A DNA stretch of 64,000 bases from Methanococcoides orientis (GTDB taxonomy: Archaea > Halobacteriota > Methanosarcinia > Methanosarcinales > Methanosarcinaceae): NCBI RefSeq assembly GCF_021184045.1, contig NZ_CP073710.1, forward strand, positions 248,001 through 312,000. Direction: 5' to 3'. Shown here piece after piece: positions 41,695-50,183 of the stretch. The notes under the pieces are model-generated. The model was not told the DNA's origin. It saw only the letters and a list, made by a program, of their open reading frames with translations, and made no database searches. A program made the translations under genes and the position numbers. Position 1 is the stretch's first letter; the number at the start of each line of letters is the position of its first letter.

Positions 41695-42498
41695 TCAGTC
41701 AAGAGCATCAACAAGCTCTTTCGTCTTGCTGTAAATATCGTCATTTTTCACGATGGATGTTCCAATGAGTATCGCATCGGCACCAGCTGAGATCATCCTT
41801 CTCACATCATCTGCAGTATGAACTCCACTTTCACTTATTATGAGATGTTCAGTACCGCTCATGCGATCGTGTTCTTTTATTATTGGTATAAGTTCTTCTG
41901 TTGTTGCAATGTCCACTTGCATTGTTGTAAGGTTCCTGTTGTTAATTCCAATGATCCTTGCTGAGGTATCAAGTGCATTGAGCAGTTCTTCTTCATTGTG
42001 CACTTCTACCAGAGGTTCGAATCCCTTTGAACGTGCATATATGATGAAATCTTCAAGTTTCTCATTTAGAAGGCCTGCGATAAGCAGAATCAGATCACTT
42101 TTAACCTCATCGAACTGGACTTTGTCAATTATAAAGTCCTTTCTGAGGACTGGTATAGATATATTCTCCCTGACCGCTGTCAGGTTATCAGTGGACCCAT
42201 TAAAAAATTCAGGTTCAGTTAGAACAGAGATCGCAACAGCTCCGGCCTTTTCCATTTCTGTGGCTATTCTCTTTGCTTCGGTAGGATCTATATCTCTTAT
42301 TTTCATTGATGGGGATGCTGGCTTTACCTCAGAAATGATAGGAGCTTTTCCCTTCTGTTTTTTTGATAATATTGAGTTGATTATGTTTTGTGTATTGGGT
42401 GTGGAATTATCTAGGGGTATGCTATCATTTTTAAGTTCATAAAGTTTTTTAACCCTATTTTCAGTTGAATTTATAATTTTATGTATTGCAGAATGCAT
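41695..42498 (-). CDS. trpC: Indole-3-glycerol phosphate synthase
   Basis: This TIM-barrel enzyme of about 267 residues has the APIISEVKPASPS segment with the catalytic lysine, LTEPEFFNGSTDNL, VLRKDFIIDKVQ, INNRNLTTMQVD and SESGVHTADDV. It starts at ATG 42498 (MHSAIHKIIN); the frame upstream to 42582 is not conserved. It is the first of trpCBA. No trpD, trpE or trpF is within the window. Confidence 0.95.
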   Translation of the reverse strand: MHSAIHKIINSTENRVKKLYELKNDSIPLDNSTPNTQNIINSILSKKQKGKAPIISEVKPASPSMKIRDIDPTEAKRIATEMEKAGAVAISVLTEPEFFNGSTDNLTAVRENISIPVLRKDFIIDKVQFDEVKSDLILLIAGLLNEKLEDFIIYARSKGFEPLVEVHNEEELLNALDTSARIIGINNRNLTTMQVDIATTEELIPIIKEHDRMSGTEHLIISESGVHTADDVRRMISAGADAILIGTSIVKNDDIYSKTKELVDALD

Positions 42499-43221
42499 AA
42501 TAACCACTTGTGTACAATGATGTCTAATGATGTACATAATACTTATTGTATATACGTTTTGCGGATTATAATATATTCTCAAGTATTGCTGTTACATAGT
42601 GTACAGACATGTCTGTTTTGAATTATTTGGGTAGGTAGTTAGGTTACACAAGACTGTAAAATAGATACGATCGTTGCAATTAACCTACTAATATCAATTC
42701 TGTAGTGACGGTTGTTTTATCTTTCCGAATGTCTTTTTTAGTAATAATTGCTGCAAAGGTTAAAATGCATAGTTGTGATAGCAATGCAAATTGCTGTGTT
42801 TAAAAGTAGTACTGGATTCTTTCGATTCATCTTTTCTAATCATATGAGAACTTCTTATACAAAAAATCCAGTCATTTACGTTTGAAGCAAAGGTTTATTT
42901 GAAATCTCCAACCGGTGAGTATTTATACGATATTCTTCAGACTCATAATGATTATAATAATATTAACTTTAAGTAATATGTAGCATTGTTTGTTTGGGCT
43001 ATAAGCTTTAGAAAGGATAAAAACAATTACTTAAATGCCTCGATACTTGTCCTGGATTCAGGCTTGAGCCTTAATTCAATGACAACCGGGGATATTCAGA
43101 TAATTCCATAAAATGGATTCCAAACGATTCAAAGTTTACCATTCAACTCTGAATTTGAATGAAAAATACATAACATAATCATAATTCAATGATCAAATAT
43201 AACTTATGAGGAGATGAATAA
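42499..43221. promoter_or_regulatory. Divergent control region of trpCBA and the archaellin gene
   Basis: About 720 AT-rich bases separate trpC from the archaellin gene. No ORF is credible. Several TATA-like blocks are seen (ATTATAATATATTCTC near 42567, reading toward trpC). A TrpY-like operator could be present, but I cannot point to a repeat with confidence. Confidence 0.4.
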
Positions 43222-44001
43222 ATGAAAGCAAACAGGCATCTGATGAGAAAAGATGAGTGTGGACAAGTAGGTATAGGCACACTTATCATCTTCATCGCAA
43301 TGGTATTGGTAGCTGCGGTAGCTGCCGCGGTATTGATCCAGACATCTGGTGTTCTTCAGGATAGGGCACAGTCAACTGGTACACAAGCTGCTCAGGAAGT
43401 ATCAACCAACATGATGATCAAGAGCATTGAAGGTGTAAGGTCCAGTAATGGTACCGAGCTCTCTGACACCGTTGACCTTCTCAAGGTCAAAGTAGCACTC
43501 AATATTGGTAGTTCTGCCATGGACCTTAATCAGTTTGTCATTACTGTGACTGATGGTGTGACTACAAATGATCTTGTCTATGCTGGTAATGATAAAACAC
43601 ATAGTACTGCCATGGCTGGTTTCTCTTCATCTGCAAACGCTTCTGCAAATACAATTCAGTTACTCACAAACAATACAACTGGTGTCGGTGAGAACGGCAA
43701 GTACTTCTTCACTGTTGAGAAGATGAGGGATGATGACGAGTCATTCTCACAGGATAGTCCAATTATGAACCAGGGAGATTTTGTTACGATCTACATCTCT
43801 ACTGTAGGCAATGCTGCAACAGGTAACACAGCTGTTGGTGATTTGACTGTATCTTCTGGTAGTCTCGATAATACCGGGCTTACAATTGAACCAAGATCAA
43901 CATTCAGCCTAATACTAACTCCTGAAGCTGGTTCATCAACGACTGCGAAGTTTACAGCACCATCCTTTGGTCTGGACACAAACATTGCCCTCAAGGCATA
44001 A
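43222..44001 (+). CDS. arlB: Archaellin (archaeal flagellin)
   Basis: This 259-residue preprotein has a type III signal peptide; ArlK/FlaK-like peptidase would cut after MKANRHLMRKDECG, leaving QVGIGTLIIFIAMVLVAAVAAAVL as the filament helix. The remainder is a Thr/Ser-rich beta domain with several N-x-S/T sites for N-glycans (NNTT and NAS, for example), possibly using the sugar made by 30371-33129. GAGGAGATG precedes the ATG. No other archaellum gene follows, and a perfect palindromic terminator ends the transcript. Confidence 0.94.
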   Translation: MKANRHLMRKDECGQVGIGTLIIFIAMVLVAAVAAAVLIQTSGVLQDRAQSTGTQAAQEVSTNMMIKSIEGVRSSNGTELSDTVDLLKVKVALNIGSSAMDLNQFVITVTDGVTTNDLVYAGNDKTHSTAMAGFSSSANASANTIQLLTNNTTGVGENGKYFFTVEKMRDDDESFSQDSPIMNQGDFVTIYISTVGNAATGNTAVGDLTVSSGSLDNTGLTIEPRSTFSLILTPEAGSSTTAKFTAPSFGLDTNIALKA

Positions 44002-44031
44002 GGTGAATTAATTCACCTTATTCTTTTTTAT
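43998..44031 (+). terminator. Palindromic terminator after archaellin
   Basis: A perfect 24-base palindrome (43998-44021, half site ATAAGGTGAATT) is followed by TCTTTTTTA. It overlaps the archaellin stop codon. Confidence 0.7.
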
Positions 44032-44194
44032 TTTTAAAACCGTGAATATCAATATTTCTATTATTTTGGCCATTAATTTATCTTAGTGTATTATATTGCC
44101 TTCAGGTTATTAATCTAAAAATAATGTGGTAAAAATTGTATCTGGTTGTATGCATATTTAGAAATGCATAGGTTATACAAGGAGTTATTTTCAT

Positions 44195-45145
44195 ATGGTG
44201 GTAGTGTTGGGAAAAACATTTTTTTGTACATTAATGTGCATTGCCTTGTTGCTGGTCACTTGTAGTGGGTGCCTGGGTTCAAGTTCCGATGAAGATGTAA
44301 ATGAGACTATATCTTCATTTTTGACTTCATTTAATAATGGTGATCTTAATACCGCATTTTCTTATTATGAAGGGAAAGATTTCCTTGTTCCTGCGACATT
44401 GGAGATCAAGTTCAATAACAGGGGTATACTAATTGATTCCATAAAACAGTTCGAACTGAAGGATACTGTGGTTGATGGAGATGTTGGTTATACAACTGCA
44501 GTATGTGAGGTTACGCATTTTGAAAAGAACAAAGCTGCTGGTACAGAACAGAAACTGATATACTTCAGGGTCCAGAAAGTGGGTGCCCTCTGGGTCATTA
44601 CAAAAGTAGATCTTGATGGACCGATATCTGCTTCTGAAACGCTTGAAGATATAGAAGTTCCCGCTACACCGGTTGATCCGATCATCAATAATATTCCTCT
44701 AATTTCAGGGGTAACAGTTGCTGTGTTGGCTCTAGGTATTATCTTGAATAAAAAGGATAAGTCCGGGGGTGACAGCACTCCGGTACTGGATATTTCTACT
44801 GCTGTGCCGGTGGAAAAAGAAGCTCTTGCACAGTTCATTAAATTCGTACCTGCTCATCAGTACTCTGCAGGTTCAAAGGCAGCAGTGGATATATGGATCA
44901 AGAACTTCTCGCAGCAATCCTATGATAACTTAACAGTAATTGCCAATTTCCCGGGAACTGTCAAAGTTAAAAAGCCTGCATTATCATTTGGAAGCATTGG
45001 TCCGGGTGAGACTGTCAAGAAGACATGGAGTATAACTCCGGCTATATCTGGTTGGGTTGCCATAGAAGAACCTATGGTCGTTTTCGAGTATGCTGGTACC
45101 CGATATTCCGGGCAGCTTGATCCTGTCTGGCTTAATGTTCAGTGA
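44195..45145 (+). CDS. Lipoprotein-like membrane protein of unknown function
   Basis: This 316-residue protein has an N-terminal signal with lipobox-like LLLVTCSGC. An NTF2-like alpha+beta domain (about 35-150: ETISSFLTSFNNGDLNTAFSYYEGKDFL) and a membrane helix (PLISGVTVAVLALGIILN near 175) follow. A C-terminal immunoglobulin-like beta domain (about 225-316) has FVPAHQYSAGSKAAVDIWIKNFSQQ. AAGGAG serves as the ribosome binding site. It follows archaellin but has its own leader and terminator. Function unknown; a surface or envelope role is likely. Confidence 0.65.
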   Translation: MVVVLGKTFFCTLMCIALLLVTCSGCLGSSSDEDVNETISSFLTSFNNGDLNTAFSYYEGKDFLVPATLEIKFNNRGILIDSIKQFELKDTVVDGDVGYTTAVCEVTHFEKNKAAGTEQKLIYFRVQKVGALWVITKVDLDGPISASETLEDIEVPATPVDPIINNIPLISGVTVAVLALGIILNKKDKSGGDSTPVLDISTAVPVEKEALAQFIKFVPAHQYSAGSKAAVDIWIKNFSQQSYDNLTVIANFPGTVKVKKPALSFGSIGPGETVKKTWSITPAISGWVAIEEPMVVFEYAGTRYSGQLDPVWLNVQ

Positions 45146-45151
45146 AGGCGG

Positions 45152-45177
45152 AAGGTTTTTCTAAACCTTTTTATTTT
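45152..45177 (+). terminator. Terminator after the lipoprotein gene
   Basis: AAGGTTT and AAACCTT form a 7-base stem with loop TTCT, then TTTATTTTTC. Confidence 0.55.
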
Positions 45178-45254
45178 TCACTTTTTAGTATGTATTTTTA
45201 AAAGATGAGCTACATATTATATTCTGTTATTTAACAAACAAGGGGATGTAGTTT

Positions 45255-45497
45255 ATGGTAAAAGTAACTCTTATTCATGCTTCGTGGTGTCATGTTTGTC
45301 CTGCTGCCAGAAAGTTCTGGAATGATCTTAGATCGGAACGTGACTTTGACTATGAGGAGGTAGATTATGATACTCCGGAGGGTGCCGAACTCTCGGAAAA
45401 GTATTCGATCATGTCTGTTCCAACAACTATAATCGATGGTGAGATTGCTTTTATAGGCGTCCCTGGCAAGGAAGAAGCTCTTTCGAAAATATCCTGA
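45255..45497 (+). CDS. Thioredoxin-like protein (CHVC)
   Basis: This 80-residue thioredoxin/glutaredoxin-fold protein starts MVKVTLIHASWCHVCPAARKFW and has redox motif CHVC and cis-proline SVPTTII. It lies directly upstream of a thioredoxin reductase, its likely partner. AAGGGGATG is the ribosome binding site. Confidence 0.88.
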   Translation: MVKVTLIHASWCHVCPAARKFWNDLRSERDFDYEEVDYDTPEGAELSEKYSIMSVPTTIIDGEIAFIGVPGKEEALSKIS

Positions 45498-45511
45498 TGA
45501 GGTGGCTCAAA

Positions 45512-46432
45512 ATGGTATACGATCTAATTATTGTAGGTGGCGGCCCCGGAGGCCTGTCTGCCGGAATATATGCTGTTCGTTACGGGTTGAACACACTCGT
45601 TCTTGAGAAAGGATTTGTCAGTGGCCAAATAGCGACCACTGGTGAAGTAGAGAACTATCCGGGTTTTCCTTCCATAAGTGGTATGGACCTGATGGATAAG
45701 TTCTCCGAACATGCAAAAGCAGCAGGTGTGGCAGTTGAGAGCAGGGAGATCCTTGGGATCCGGTCAGAGGGTGATCGTAAGATCATCAGTACGGACTCAG
45801 GAGACCTGGAAACGCTTAGTGTCATAATAGCTACAGGTGCGAATCCCCGACACCTTGGAGTTCCCGGGGAGAAAGAGTTCCGCGGAAAAGGAGTTTCATA
45901 TTGTGCTACTTGTGATGGTCCTTTCTTCAAGGGTCGCAATGTGATCGTTGTGGGCGGAGGTGAATCTGCACTTACCGATGTATTGATCCTTTCAAATATT
46001 GCAGCTTCTGTATGTGTTGTACATCGCAGAGATACGCTTCGAGCATCACAGATACTTCAGGACAGGGCTTTTGCGAAGCCCAACGTTGAGTTCTCATGGA
46101 ATACTGTCCTTGAAGAGATCATTGGTGATTCCGTTGTAAGGGAGGTCGTACTTAGAAACACCGTTACAGATGAGGTATGGAGAACTCCTATTGATGGTAT
46201 CTTCATCTATGTTGGCATTGAGCCAAATACTGAATTTGTTGATGTTGAAAAAGATGCTTCCGGCTTCATCATAACAGATGAGAGAATGGCTACATCAGTG
46301 GATGGCATATTTGCAGTCGGGGACTGCAGGGCAGGTATTCTGCGTCAGGTTATAACTGCTGTAAGTGATGGTTCTATTGCGGCGTTTGGTGCCTACGAAT
46401 ATGTTTCCAATATGAAACACAAAAGCGAATGA
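45512..46432 (+). CDS. trxB: Thioredoxin reductase
   Basis: This FAD enzyme of about 306 residues has GGGPGGLSAGIYAVR (FAD), the redox pair CATC in VSYCATCDGPFFKG, the second dinucleotide site VGGGESALTDVLIL and the C-terminal AVGDCRAGILRQV. It reduces the thioredoxin-like protein encoded just upstream. GAGGTGG before ATG 45512 decides the start over GTG/ATG 45497. Confidence 0.94.
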   Translation: MVYDLIIVGGGPGGLSAGIYAVRYGLNTLVLEKGFVSGQIATTGEVENYPGFPSISGMDLMDKFSEHAKAAGVAVESREILGIRSEGDRKIISTDSGDLETLSVIIATGANPRHLGVPGEKEFRGKGVSYCATCDGPFFKGRNVIVVGGGESALTDVLILSNIAASVCVVHRRDTLRASQILQDRAFAKPNVEFSWNTVLEEIIGDSVVREVVLRNTVTDEVWRTPIDGIFIYVGIEPNTEFVDVEKDASGFIITDERMATSVDGIFAVGDCRAGILRQVITAVSDGSIAAFGAYEYVSNMKHKSE

Positions 46433-46517
46433 ATAGATATTTCTATTGTCTTACCCTTTAGGAATACCTTAAAAACAAAATAACTAAATGTTTCAATTTC
46501 AGGTGGGATGTAATAAT

Positions 46518-46910
46518 ATGATGTGTTTAAAGATCTGTCCGGATTCAACTTCTGAAGACCTTAAGCCAATTGCAGAAGCGGTACATTCGCTTCTTGGTAT
46601 CCCTACTACTATCCGAAGCAAGAGCTTCCATGGGATCCGAATGGAGAAGGGTCAGATAATCGATGAAGATTATACCGGTCCTGTTCTGGAAGAGGTGTTG
46701 GAAAAGAATACGATCATCAGGAAAGTTCCTATGGAGGGTGTCTACAAAGGCAAAGCTGTGGTCGTGGTTCCTATCAGGTCAGCCGATGGTGAGGTTTTAG
46801 GTGCTATTGGTCTTGTGGACCTTGTGGCAGCTCTTGATATCCTTTCTGTCTTCCGTGAATATCCTGACATCATCGGTGAGGTCGAAGATGCTAAAAAGCG
46901 TATGTCATGA
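46518..46910 (+). CDS. DUF2111 family protein
   Basis: This protein of about 130 residues of the methanogen DUF2111 family begins CLKICPDSTSEDLKPIAEAVHSLLGIPTTIRSKS. The last half resembles a small ligand-binding or PAS/GAF-like fold (VVVVPIRSADGEVLGAIGLVDLVAALDILSVF). No reaction is known. GGTGGGATG stands before the start. Confidence 0.75.
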   Translation: MMCLKICPDSTSEDLKPIAEAVHSLLGIPTTIRSKSFHGIRMEKGQIIDEDYTGPVLEEVLEKNTIIRKVPMEGVYKGKAVVVVPIRSADGEVLGAIGLVDLVAALDILSVFREYPDIIGEVEDAKKRMS

Positions 46911-46982
46911 TGGCATAGGTTTTTCTTCTCATTTTTGATCTGGTAACACAAAGCTCTTTAATATTCAGGACAATTACTGCCG

Positions 46983-47873
46983 ATGATAGACGATGTGCTC
47001 AAGTTCTTCAGGACACTGGATAGTAAGGACCTCAGAATTCTGACCGGTATTGAGATCGGGATGAAAAATTATGAATGGGTCCCTATCGAAGAGATCCGTA
47101 AATATACAAAACTCTCTTTCGAACAGCTTGAGTACAGGCTTTTTAAGCTTTACAAGTCAAACATCGTCGTGGGTACGAAAACCCCCTATGAGGGCTATCA
47201 GATCTATTTTGACGGATATGATGCACTTGCATTGAACACATTTGTAAAAAGGGGAGTCGTCAGCGCCATAGGTGATGAGATCGGTGTCGGCAAGGAATCA
47301 GTGGTTCATGAAGCTATTCAGGAACCTGAGTTAGCTATTGCAGATCCTATCCCTGTTATCATCAAGTTCCATAGGGAAGGAAGGACTAGCTTTAAACGCG
47401 TAAAAAGAGTGCGTGACCACCTTGTTGACCGTGAACATTTCTCCTGGATATACGCAGCCAGACTTGCGGCCAAAAGGGAGTATGATATCATGCAGACATT
47501 ATATGACAAGATATCAATACCTAAACCTCTTGATCACAACAGACATGCAATTGTCATGGCTCCCGCAAAGGGAAGCATTCTTGTAAAGACCAGACTTCTG
47601 GAACCGGAATGGGTTCTCGATGAGATCCTTTCCCAGATAAAGATCGTTTACTCTGAAGGAATAATACATTCTGACCTTAGTGAGTACAATATCTTCGTCA
47701 GTGATGAAGGTGTGGAGTTCATAGACTGGCCTCAGTATGTTACAGTGGAGCATCCCCATGCAGATGAGCTTCTTGAGAGGGATGTTTTCAATGTGCTGAC
47801 ACATTTCAGGCGCAAGTACAATCTTGAGAAGGATCTGGATGAGGTAATTTCCCAGATCAAAGAAGATGCATAA
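46983..47873 (+). CDS. rio2: RIO2-family serine kinase/ATPase
   Basis: This 296-residue protein has an N-terminal winged helix (about 1-85: DLRILTGIEIGMKNYEWVPIEEIRKYTKLS). The RIO kinase fold follows, with ISAIGDEIGVGKESVV-type P-loop text, VIIKFHREGRTSFKRV containing the ATP lysine, the catalytic loop IHSDLSEYNIFV and metal motif FIDWPQYV. RIO2 acts in small-subunit maturation. It has no Shine-Dalgarno and is probably leaderless. Confidence 0.95.
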   Translation: MIDDVLKFFRTLDSKDLRILTGIEIGMKNYEWVPIEEIRKYTKLSFEQLEYRLFKLYKSNIVVGTKTPYEGYQIYFDGYDALALNTFVKRGVVSAIGDEIGVGKESVVHEAIQEPELAIADPIPVIIKFHREGRTSFKRVKRVRDHLVDREHFSWIYAARLAAKREYDIMQTLYDKISIPKPLDHNRHAIVMAPAKGSILVKTRLLEPEWVLDEILSQIKIVYSEGIIHSDLSEYNIFVSDEGVEFIDWPQYVTVEHPHADELLERDVFNVLTHFRRKYNLEKDLDEVISQIKEDA

Positions 47874-47928
47874 AGGTTGACCTCAAAATTGTATGTTAGT
47901 TTAAAATAATTATTATAGGTGATCGTTT

Positions 47929-49413
47929 ATGCTAAAAGGTCTCAAAGGCAACATGAATGGTAAGTTAAAATTCCTCTCCGATGAGGAATGTGAAGAGATT
48001 CATTACTCTTCTTTGGAAGTGTTGGATGAGACCGGTCTGAAGATCGAATCTAAAAAAGCTTTGGACAAATTAGATGAATTTGGGTGTGATGTAGATAGAA
48101 GAACTTCTATTGTTAAGTTCCCAAGTTATATTGTGGAAGAATGCCTGAAGCTCACCCGTCCTTCTATTAAATTGTATGGTATTGATTCCAAATATAACCT
48201 TAAGATTGAAAAAAGAAGGTCTTATGTATCTTCTTCTTCCGGCTATGGAATAATAGATCGCGAGACACATTTGCCTCGTGATGGAAACTTAAATGATGTT
48301 GCAGAAGGTGCTTTGCTTGCAGAGAATCTTGATAACATCCACTCAGTTGTTCCTTTAATGGCAGGAGTTTCTGATGTTCCGAGTCCTGTGATGACTCCTG
48401 TCATATTAGGGGAAACTTTAAAGAATACTCAAAAATCGATTGAGTTCTACATAACCGGGGGGGTTGATGCAGATACTGATATGGACAACATCATTGAGAT
48501 GTGTAAAATTGTATCTTCGGGTTCGTCTAAGTTAAAAAAGAACCCTTTTTTGATGTTCGTTGTTGATTCATTCTCGCCTTTGACTTACACAGATGATCAA
48601 ATAAAAAGCCTGTTCAGATCAGTCGAAGAGGGTTTGCCTGTGGTACTTATGCCTGGTGTAATCGGTGGTGCAACAGGTCCTCTTACTCTTGCTGGTATGC
48701 TGGTTCAAAGCAATTCTGAATTTTTAGCAGGTGTGGTACTTTCAAATCTGATCAAAAAAGGTGCTCCTCTGATGTATGGTCACTATAACACTATTATGGA
48801 TATGCGTACAGGTATCTATTCTGCAGGTGCGGTCGAGATGGGCATACTTGGTGCATGCATTGCTCAGATGGGTAACTATTATGATATTCCTACAAATGGT
48901 TTTTATCCAATGTCGGATTCACACGTTCCTGATCAACAGGTTGGTTATGAGAAAACAATGCAATGGGTTTTGTCGTCTCTGGGTGGTATGAATTATTTGA
49001 CAGGTGCCGGTGGAGTTGAAAATGGAACTTTGGTCTCACTTGAACAATTAGTTATTGATAATGAGGTTGTTGGGATGGTGGATCGAATGCTGGAAGGTAT
49101 TCAAGTAGACGATGAGCGAATTGGTGTTGATGTTATCAAGAGTGTTGGTCCAGGTGGTAATTATCTCAAGCACAAACATACGAGGGAATGGATGTATCGT
49201 GAATATTACACTCCTAAGATAAGTGAAAAGCATTCATTTGCTGACTGGAGTAAGGATAGTGGGAACGATGTAGTTCAGAGGGCCAAAATTAATCTTGAGA
49301 ACATTCTTCAAAAATCAGATTCTCCTGTACCAAGTGATATTATTAAAGATATTTCGGAATTTCAGGAGCATTTGATAAAAGGATCAATTAAGCAATACTC
49401 AAACTCAAGCTAA
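47929..49413 (+). CDS. MttB-family corrinoid methyltransferase without pyrrolysine (possible glycine betaine methyltransferase)
   Basis: This 494-residue TIM-barrel protein of the trimethylamine methyltransferase superfamily would move a methyl group from a quaternary or tertiary amine to a corrinoid protein. In MttB the pyrrolysine stands just before a D-S-x-[IV]-P-D segment; here YPMSDSHVPDQQVGYEK gives methionine (about residue 328) at that place and there is no in-frame TAG. Such non-Pyl members include glycine betaine (MtgB) and other betaine or carnitine enzymes. GGTGATCG lies before ATG. No corrinoid protein gene is adjacent; the nearest is at 55974-56624. Confidence 0.85.
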   Translation: MLKGLKGNMNGKLKFLSDEECEEIHYSSLEVLDETGLKIESKKALDKLDEFGCDVDRRTSIVKFPSYIVEECLKLTRPSIKLYGIDSKYNLKIEKRRSYVSSSSGYGIIDRETHLPRDGNLNDVAEGALLAENLDNIHSVVPLMAGVSDVPSPVMTPVILGETLKNTQKSIEFYITGGVDADTDMDNIIEMCKIVSSGSSKLKKNPFLMFVVDSFSPLTYTDDQIKSLFRSVEEGLPVVLMPGVIGGATGPLTLAGMLVQSNSEFLAGVVLSNLIKKGAPLMYGHYNTIMDMRTGIYSAGAVEMGILGACIAQMGNYYDIPTNGFYPMSDSHVPDQQVGYEKTMQWVLSSLGGMNYLTGAGGVENGTLVSLEQLVIDNEVVGMVDRMLEGIQVDDERIGVDVIKSVGPGGNYLKHKHTREWMYREYYTPKISEKHSFADWSKDSGNDVVQRAKINLENILQKSDSPVPSDIIKDISEFQEHLIKGSIKQYSNSS

Positions 49414-49557
49414 CTAGCTGATAGTTATATACCTTTTTTATTAGATGCATAACTTTGGCAGAAACATTGCATTAATGAATTAATGCAATATTTTTCTCAT
49501 TTCAATTTATAATGACTTTATTTTAGCATTTTTTGGCCGCGATCTTGCCAATGATTA

Positions 49558-50115
49558 TTAATCTAACAAAAGCAACCCCCACCATTCAATTTTATCGGTA
49601 ACAGGGAATTCGAGTGTTATACCTGCATTCTTCAATGTACCGACTACGTCTATTCCCATGCCTTCCATGGACGGTCTCGCATTAAACGGATGCCTACAAT
49701 CTTCTCCGCTCTTCACACATTTATCACAGTACGTACAGTCTCCGCCTGAAAATCCAGCTGCAAATCTATATCCTCTTTTCAGTGCTTCCCCTTCAAGGAT
49801 CAATAGAATATCAGAAAGTTGTTTGGCCTTCTTGTTCAGTTCATGTTCAACCGAAGCAGAATCCTGAATGGTTTGTGGTTTAGGTGGATTTTTATGCTCG
49901 ACTGCAAGTACCATAGCAACTCTGTATCTGGAAATAATTTTCCGGACTTCATCAATTGGTGGAAGATTGGGAGGACAAACCAGATCACCATAATGGTTAC
50001 ATCTTGGAACCATGCACTTTAGGCGAACACGTTCATCGACAATAATGCCTGTAGCCTGCATAAGCGAAGCTCTTGCAGCTCCATTTTCGAGTGCAAGGGA
50101 TATGATTTCATCCAA
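49558..50115 (-). CDS. DUF2284 metal-binding protein
   Basis: This 185-residue predicted metal-binding protein is Cys-rich: CMVPRCNHYGDLVCPPNLPPID near 34, CTYCDKCVKSGEDCRHPFNARPSMEGMGIDV near 132. The first set resembles a [4Fe-4S] site. DUF2284 is common in anaerobes and methanogens, with no assigned reaction. It begins with TTG after GTGATAAATAG and lies downstream of the NorD-like gene on the same strand, 68 bases after it. Confidence 0.82.
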   Translation of the reverse strand: MDEIISLALENGAARASLMQATGIIVDERVRLKCMVPRCNHYGDLVCPPNLPPIDEVRKIISRYRVAMVLAVEHKNPPKPQTIQDSASVEHELNKKAKQLSDILLILEGEALKRGYRFAAGFSGGDCTYCDKCVKSGEDCRHPFNARPSMEGMGIDVVGTLKNAGITLEFPVTDKIEWWGLLLLD

Positions 50116-50183
50116 CTATTTATCACTGCATTCCATCTATCTCTCTCCTGTTGTTTTATGTAAATTTAGCTAATGTCTGTCCT

